Assembly (NCBI GenBank): GCA_023390245.1
Contig: JAEWDF010000049.1
Location: 1 to 18,767, forward strand
Direction: 5' to 3'
Length of the DNA: 18,767 bases
Source: Pseudomonadota bacterium
GTDB taxonomy: Bacteria > Pseudomonadota > Alphaproteobacteria > Caulobacterales > Caulobacteraceae
Shown here: positions 14,634-18,767 of the stretch, piece by piece
Layout of the letters: each line of letters begins with the position of its first letter
Position numbering within the stretch: the first letter of the stretch is position 1
Program-made: the position numbers and the translations under genes
The notes under the pieces: model-generated
What the model saw: only the letters and a program-made list of their open reading frames with translations
What the model was told of the DNA's origin: nothing
Database searches by the model: none

Positions 14634-16829
14634 CTACCCCGCGATCATCCCGAAGTCCGCGACGCGCCCCATCACCTCGCGCACCTGGCCCAGCAGCTTC
14701 AGCCGGTTCTCCCGCTCCTCGGCGACGTCCGAGTTGACCAGCACCGCCTCGAAGAAGGCGTCGACCGGCCCGCGCAGGCCCGCCAGCGCCGTCATGGCGG
14801 CGGCGAAATCCTCCTGCTCCAGCGCGGCGTCCACCGCCGTGCGGGCGGCGCCGACGGCGAAGGCCAGGGCGGTTTCCTCGGCCGGCTGGTTCGGCAGGCC
14901 GGTGGCGACGGCGCCGTGCGGCAGCGGCCCCTTCTTCTCCTCGGCGCGCAGGATGTTGGACGCGCGCTTGTAGCCCGCCAGCAGGTTCGCCCCATCGTCC
15001 GTCGCCAGGAAGTCCGACAGCGCCTCCACCCGCCGCACGATCCGCACCAGATCGTCGTCGCCCAGCGCGAAGACGGCGGCGACGAGGTCGTGGCGCTGGC
15101 CCTGATCGCGCAGGAGAACGGTCAGGCGGTCGGCGAAGAAGGGTAGAACGCCTTCAACGTCATCGCCGTCCCAAACAAGATCAGGTCGAGCAAGCATTTC
15201 GGTCGCCCTGGATACCATTTCATCTGACTCGTCTAGGAGTTCCTTGAGGTGTTCAACAGCCTCCCCTCTAATCTCAACTGCGTCAGTGCTGAGAGAAGAA
15301 GTGGAAAGAGTTTTCGCGAGAGAGCGACGGATTCGAAGCACGTGGCGTAAGGCCAAAATGCCCAATCCAACTCTAGCACCATTTTCCAGCACCAGCCGGA
15401 TCACCCCCAGCGCCGCGCGACGCAACGCGTAGGGATCCTTCGACCCCGTGGGCTTCTCGTCGATGGTGAAGAAGCCGACCAGCGTGTCCAGCTTGTCGGC
15501 CAGGGCGACGGCGACCGTCAGCGGCGCAGTGGGAACGGTGTCGTTCGGCCCCTGCGGCTTGTAGTGATCCCGCACGGCGTCGGCCACCGCGTCCGGCTTT
15601 CCAGCCAGGCGGGCGTAATAGCCGCCCATGATCCCCTGAAGTTCCGGGAACTCCCCGACCATGCCCGAGGCCAGGTCGGCCTTGGCTAGGCGCGCGGCCT
15701 GTTCCGCCTGGTCCGGATCGGCGCCGACCAGGGGCGCGATCTCGCGGGCCAGTGCGGCGATCCGCTCGACCCGGTCGGCCATGGTCCCGAGCTTGGCGTG
15801 GAAGGTGACGCCCTCCAGCTTCTTCAGCCAGGGCTCGAAGCCGACCTTCTGGTCCTCCTCCCAGAAGAAGCGGGCGTCGTTCAGGCGGGCGGACAGGACG
15901 CGGCTGTTGCCGGCCGCCAGGGCCTTGCCGCCGTCGGTCGCCTCGACGTTCGCCACGACGACGAAATTCGGCGCCAGCCCTTCGCGCGACGGGTCGCGGA
16001 CGGCGAAATACTTCTGGTGCACCTTCATCGACAGGCGCACCACCTCCGGCGGCAGCGACAGGAACTGCGGGTCCATGTCGCCCAGGATCGGCGTCGGCCA
16101 TTCGGCCAGGCCCGCCACCTCGTCCAGCAGGCCGTCGTCGTCCACCAGCGTCAGACCCCTCGCCGCGCAGGCCGCCTTGGCCTGTTCCAGGATGCGCAGC
16201 TTGCGGTCGGCCATGTCCAGCAGGACGAAGTTCCGCTCCAGCTGGGTGCGGTAGTCGACGAAGTCGCTGACCTTCAGCGGCTGGCCCGAGCCGAGGAAGC
16301 GATGCCCCTCGCTGATCGCGTCCGACGCGATCCCGTCGATCTCGAACGGAACCACCTTGCCGTCGAACAGGCACAGGATGCGCTTGATCGGCCGCACCCA
16401 GCGCAGCGTTCCGGTCCCCCAGCGCATCGACTTGGGCCAGGGGAAGGTCCGCACGATCTGGTCGACCATATCGGGGATCAGGTCGGGGGTCGAACGCCCC
16501 TTGGAGCTGATGACCGCGAACAGCACGCCGTCGCGTTCGACCAGGTCCTCCCGCGCCAGGCCGGTCTTCCTCAGGAAGCCCTCCAGCGCCTGCGGCGGGG
16601 CCGAGGTCTTGGGGCCTTTCACCTCCTCCTCGCGGTCGGGGGTGGCGGCGGGCAGGCCGTCGACCACCAGCGTCAGGCGGCGCGGCCCGGCGTAGGTCGT
16701 CAGCGCGTCCCAGCTCAGGCCCGCGGCCTTCAGCCGGTCGGTCGCCATCCGCTCCAGGTCGCGCGCGGCGCCCTGCTGCATGCGGGCGGGGATTTCTTCG
16801 GAGAAGATTTCGAGAAGCAGTTGGGGCAT
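14634..16829 (-). CDS. glyS: Glycyl-tRNA synthetase beta subunit
   Basis: The beta subunit of the alpha2beta2 bacterial glycyl-tRNA synthetase, carrying tRNA-binding domains. Typical stretches are LLLEIFSEEIPARMQ (4-18), RLTLVVDGLP, FPWPKSMRWG, RWVRPIKRIL, ISEGHRFL, VHQKYFAVRD, NDARFFWEED, KLGTMADRVERI, KADLASGMVGEFPELQGIMGGYYA and KDPYALRRAALGVIRLVLENG. The ATG at 16829 matches the family N-terminus; a longer frame starting in the upstream repeat is rejected. The protein is 731 residues, about 40 longer than E. coli GlyS (689). The excess falls at about residues 480-550, where the DNA drops to about 51% GC, before the C-terminal anticodon-binding part resumes at FFADRLTVLLRDQG. The stop is a few bases from repeat copy 2. 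Confidence 0.96.
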   Translation of the reverse strand: MPQLLLEIFSEEIPARMQQGAARDLERMATDRLKAAGLSWDALTTYAGPRRLTLVVDGLPAATPDREEEVKGPKTSAPPQALEGFLRKTGLAREDLVERDGVLFAVISSKGRSTPDLIPDMVDQIVRTFPWPKSMRWGTGTLRWVRPIKRILCLFDGKVVPFEIDGIASDAISEGHRFLGSGQPLKVSDFVDYRTQLERNFVLLDMADRKLRILEQAKAACAARGLTLVDDDGLLDEVAGLAEWPTPILGDMDPQFLSLPPEVVRLSMKVHQKYFAVRDPSREGLAPNFVVVANVEATDGGKALAAGNSRVLSARLNDARFFWEEDQKVGFEPWLKKLEGVTFHAKLGTMADRVERIAALAREIAPLVGADPDQAEQAARLAKADLASGMVGEFPELQGIMGGYYARLAGKPDAVADAVRDHYKPQGPNDTVPTAPLTVAVALADKLDTLVGFFTIDEKPTGSKDPYALRRAALGVIRLVLENGARVGLGILALRHVLRIRRSLAKTLSTSSLSTDAVEIRGEAVEHLKELLDESDEMVSRATEMLARPDLVWDGDDVEGVLPFFADRLTVLLRDQGQRHDLVAAVFALGDDDLVRIVRRVEALSDFLATDDGANLLAGYKRASNILRAEEKKGPLPHGAVATGLPNQPAEETALAFAVGAARTAVDAALEQEDFAAAMTALAGLRGPVDAFFEAVLVNSDVAEERENRLKLLGQVREVMGRVADFGMIAG
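15181..15390. other. Low-GC in-frame segment inside glyS
   Basis: Hand counting gives 108 G+C in these 210 nt (about 51%), against clearly higher values on either side. The reading frame stays open and encodes a charged, Ser/Thr/Leu/Arg/Glu-rich peptide (for example RRSLAKTLSTSSLSTDAV and EHLKELLDESDEM). Codon choice here includes many A/T-ending codons rarely used in neighbouring genes. It coincides with the extra length of this GlyS relative to E. coli. Confidence 0.7.
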
Positions 16830-16871
16830 CAGGGTCTCAGGACGGAATGCGAGGCGATCGTGCCGGCGGCC

Positions 16872-16998
16872 AAGAGCCCCTCCACCACTTCGTGGTCCCC
16901 CTCCCCATGACATGGGGAGGAGACGGTTCGGCCTCTTGTCTCCTCCCCACAGCGTGGGGAGGTGGCTCGGAGCGAAGCGGAGAGACGGAGGGGTTCTG
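16872..16998 (+). repeat. Repeat copy 3: full unit between glyQ and glyS
   Basis: Left arm 16872-16924 (53 nt, starts AAGAGCCCCTCC), 13-nt linker, right arm 16938-16998 (61 nt, ends GGAGGGGTTCTG). The arms have exactly the same lengths as in copy 2. The first hairpin has changed to ACCAC/GTGGT and the second to CTCCCCATGACATGGGGAG, preserving pairing. The element occupies most of the 175-nt gap between glyQ and glyS. Confidence 0.9.
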
Positions 16999-17004
16999 TC
17001 CCGG

Positions 17005-17898
17005 TCACGCCTGCGCTCTCTCGGTTTCGACCTGCGCCAGCGCGCAGGCCTTGCACAGGTCGCGGATGCGGCCGATGTAGCTCTGGCGTTCGGCGACGGC
17101 GATGGCGCCGCGCGCGTCCATCAGGTTGAACAGGTGCGACGCCTTCAGCACCTGGTCATAGGCGGGCAGGACCAGCGGCTGGCCCTGCGGCCCCTTCATC
17201 GACAGCAGGTGCGCGGCCTCGCGCTCCATGTCCTCGAACCGGCGCTTCAGCCCGTCGACGTCATAGCCGTGGAAGTTGGCTTCCGACTGCTGGCGCTCGT
17301 TCTCCAGGAACACCTCGCCGTAGGTCACGCCTTCCTTGGTGAACTTCAGGTCATAGACGTTGTCGACGCCCTGCACGTACATGGCCAGGCGCTCCAGCCC
17401 ATAGGTCAGCTCGCCCGACACCACGTCCACCTCGATGCCGCCGACACCCTGGAAATAGGTGAACTGCGTCACCTCCATCCCGTCGCACCACACCTCCCAG
17501 CCCAGGCCCCAGGCCCCCACGGTCGGATTCTCCCAGTCGTCCTCGACGAAGCGGATGTCGTGCAGCTTGGGATCGATGCCGATCGCCTCCAGGCTCTTCA
17601 GATAGAGCTCCTGCAGGTTGTCCGGGTTCGGCTTCAGGATGACCTGATACTGGTAATAGTGCTGGAGCCGGTTCGGGTTCTCGCCATAGCGGCCGTCGCC
17701 GGGGCGGCGGCTGGGCTGGACATAGGCGGCCTTCCAGGGCTTCCGACCCAGGGCGCGCAGCACCGTCGCCGGGTGCAGGGTGCCGGCCCCGACCTCGATG
17801 TCATAGGGTTGCAGGATGGCGCAGCCCTGGTCGCCCCAGTAGCGGTGCAGCGTCAGGATCAGGTCCTGAAACGCGAGCGGTTCAGTCGAAGCGGTCAA
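17005..17898 (-). CDS. glyQ: Glycyl-tRNA synthetase alpha subunit
   Basis: The catalytic alpha subunit of the heterotetrameric glycyl-tRNA synthetase, 297 residues (E. coli 303). Hallmark stretches include FQDLILTLHRYWGDQGCAIL, EVGAGTLHP, AAYVQPSRRPGDGRYGENPN, HDIRFVEDDWENPT, GWEVWCDGMEVTQFTYFQ, GELTYGLERLAMYVQGVD and the C-terminal FNLMDARGAIAVAERQSYI. The start is TTG (17898-17896): an in-frame TGA lies 7 codons upstream and no ATG/GTG occurs before or near the conserved N-terminus, so TTG is forced. No strong Shine-Dalgarno is seen. The preceding terminator ends only 22 nt upstream. glyS follows after 175 nt, separated by a full repeat unit. Confidence 0.97.
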   Translation of the reverse strand: MTASTEPLAFQDLILTLHRYWGDQGCAILQPYDIEVGAGTLHPATVLRALGRKPWKAAYVQPSRRPGDGRYGENPNRLQHYYQYQVILKPNPDNLQELYLKSLEAIGIDPKLHDIRFVEDDWENPTVGAWGLGWEVWCDGMEVTQFTYFQGVGGIEVDVVSGELTYGLERLAMYVQGVDNVYDLKFTKEGVTYGEVFLENERQQSEANFHGYDVDGLKRRFEDMEREAAHLLSMKGPQGQPLVLPAYDQVLKASHLFNLMDARGAIAVAERQSYIGRIRDLCKACALAQVETERAQA

Positions 17899-17920
17899 GG
17901 CGGGCTCGGGGAAGGCTCAG

Positions 17921-17952
17921 AAAAAAGACGGCGGACCATAGGGCCCGCCGCC
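17921..17952 (-). terminator. Rho-independent terminator after the fasciclin gene
   Basis: On the minus strand GGCGGCGGGCC pairs with GGTCCGCCGTC (11 bp including two G-U pairs) around a 4-nt loop and is followed by TTTTTT (17926-17921). It is the strongest intrinsic terminator in the window and lies about 50 nt after the fasciclin stop. Confidence 0.85.
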
Positions 17953-17965
17953 TTCCGCTTCAACA

Positions 17966-17984
17966 CGCCCCGGACGTCGGGGCG
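17966..17984. other. Small GC-rich hairpin between the fasciclin stop and its terminator
   Basis: CGCCCCG (17966-17972) pairs perfectly with CGGGGCG (17978-17984) around a 5-nt loop. It has no U-tract and may add structure to the 3' end of the transcript. Confidence 0.35.
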
Positions 17985-17999
17985 AAGCTTGTCCGCCGC

Positions 18000-18767
18000 T
18001 TACTGCGGGGTGACGTCGCCTTCCTGCTCGCCATCGGCGGGATCGGGCGTCTGCACCGGCGGCGTCTCCGACGGATTGGTCGCCGGATGGGCGGCCGGAG
18101 CGGCCTGGTCGTCCATCTGGCCGTCGGTCGGGTTCGGGACCGGGGGAGACGCCACCGTCGTGGTCGTGGCGGCCGGTTCGCCGGTCGGAGCCGTGTCGCC
18201 CGGCATGGCCGGTTCCGTCGTTTCCGTCACGCCGGCCTCGGGCGCCGGCGCCGCTTCAGGGACGGGAGCCGCTTCAGGAGCAGGCGCCGCGTCGGGCGCG
18301 GGCATGGCTTCGTCCGCCGGCTCGGTCGCCTCGGCCGGGGCCGCGGCGTCGGCCGCCGATTCCTCGTCGCCCATGGCGGCCTGCGAATTGGCGGGGTTCA
18401 GAACCTTGTCGATCGGGAAGACGGCGCCGTTCGAGGCGTCCAGTTCGGCGCTGACGACGTGGGCGTCATCCGCCTTGATCATCTCGCCGGTGCCGTCCAG
18501 CAGGATCTGGCTTTCGGCGGCGGTCGGTACGCCCCCCTTCTTGCCTTCGATCTGGTCGGGCGTCACATCGGCGACGATCACGTGATACAGCAGCACCTGG
18601 CGCAACTCATTGGCGTTGGCCGGGTCCAGCAGGCGGGTGCGCTCCGCTTCCGGCAGGGCCGCGAAGGCCTCGTCCGTCGGCGCGAAGATCGAGATCGCCG
18701 GGCGCGACGCCAGGGTCTCGGTCAACTGGGCCTGGTCTAGGGCGCTCAGCAGGGTGCTGAACTGGCC
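18000..18767 (-). CDS. Fasciclin (FAS1) domain protein with Pro/Ala/Glu-rich tail (partial, N-terminus off window)
   Basis: 256 codons are open to the right edge, and the first visible residues (QFSTLLSALDQAQLTETL) already belong to a FAS1 domain, so the start and any signal peptide lie outside. The FAS1 hallmarks FAPTDEAFAALP and LLYHVIVADVT are present, followed by the expected I-DGTGEMIKADDAHVVSAEL and the closing VFPIDKVLNP. Such domains mediate adhesion or surface interactions and are usually exported. After the domain comes a tail of about 130 residues, low in complexity, acidic and rich in Pro, Ala, Glu and Thr, with short repeats of the type APAPEAAPVPEAAPAPEAG. No membrane anchor or sorting motif is visible in the tail. 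The internal ATG/Met sometimes predicted at 18725 would cut the domain and is not used. Confidence 0.88.
   Translation of the reverse strand, partial: GQFSTLLSALDQAQLTETLASRPAISIFAPTDEAFAALPEAERTRLLDPANANELRQVLLYHVIVADVTPDQIEGKKGGVPTAAESQILLDGTGEMIKADDAHVVSAELDASNGAVFPIDKVLNPANSQAAMGDEESAADAAAPAEATEPADEAMPAPDAAPAPEAAPVPEAAPAPEAGVTETTEPAMPGDTAPTGEPAATTTTVASPPVPNPTDGQMDDQAAPAAHPATNPSETPPVQTPDPADGEQEGDVTPQ

Noticed and set aside
16830..16913. Longer GlyS starting inside repeat copy 3
   Set aside because: The added residues are translated repeat. The ATG at 16829 matches the family N-terminus.
14093..16998. CRISPR array from the repeated units
   Set aside because: Only three copies, irregularly spaced by genes, each an inverted-arm composite with no spacer series and no cas genes.
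17899..17960. T-box or glycine riboswitch ahead of glyQ
   Set aside because: Only a simple terminator hairpin is present. No T-box or paired glycine-aptamer features are visible, and it is best explained as the fasciclin gene terminator.
1..18767. tRNA, rRNA or insertion-sequence transposase genes
   Set aside because: No cloverleaf with a conserved TTCGA arm set, no rRNA core sequence and no transposase-like frame was found by reading both strands.

Overview
The window is very GC-rich, apart from one local dip inside glyS, and densely coded. Gene content and style point to an alphaproteobacterium of the Caulobacterales, most likely Brevundimonas or a close relative. The signs are an imuA gene with a GTTC-N7-GTTC LexA box, split glyQ/glyS glycyl-tRNA synthetase genes, FucP-type sugar uptake and frequent TTG/GTG starts. 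The genus is inferred; no database was searched.

Layout. (1) 1-804: the 5' part of imuA (minus strand, running off the window) and the divergent promoter region shared with a DEAD-box RNA helicase. A LexA operator overlaps the imuA transcription and translation start. (2) 805-2340: the DEAD-box RNA helicase, with a long charged C-terminal tail, followed by a hairpin between convergent genes. (3) 2387-14077: a large sugar-acid catabolic locus. A minus-strand operon (IclR regulator, L-rhamnose 1-dehydrogenase-like SDR, lldD) diverges from a seven-gene plus-strand operon. That operon encodes L-rhamnonate dehydratase, an FAH-family diketo-acid hydrolase, a second SDR, an amidohydrolase-type lactonase, a FucP-like MFS symporter, an exported (alpha/alpha)6 glycosidase-like protein and a Tat-exported PL22/oligogalacturonate-lyase-like propeller.

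Together these genes form a complete non-phosphorylative L-rhamnose route: L-rhamnose, rhamnonolactone, rhamnonate, 2-keto-3-deoxyrhamnonate, 2,4-diketo-3-deoxyrhamnonate, then pyruvate plus L-lactate. LldD oxidises the lactate to pyruvate. The two exported enzymes suggest the sugar comes from a rhamnose- and uronate-containing polysaccharide such as rhamnogalacturonan. This source is inference, and the glycosidase-like protein has no function I can assign.

(4) 14093-17004: a family of about 120-nt composite inverted-arm repeats, one half copy and two full copies. A small DUF559 (PD-(D/E)XK-like) endonuclease gene sits exactly between two arms, so its ribosome-binding site and parts of its start and stop codons come from the repeat. 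Another full copy separates glyQ from glyS. (5) glyS carries an in-frame stretch of about 51% GC. glyQ follows directly behind a strong intrinsic terminator that belongs to the last gene, a fasciclin-domain protein cut by the right edge.

The two strongest leads are the repeat-bracketed DUF559 cassette, which resembles REPIN/RAYT organisation but with a different nuclease fold, and the uncharacterised exported glycosidase-like protein in the rhamnose operon.
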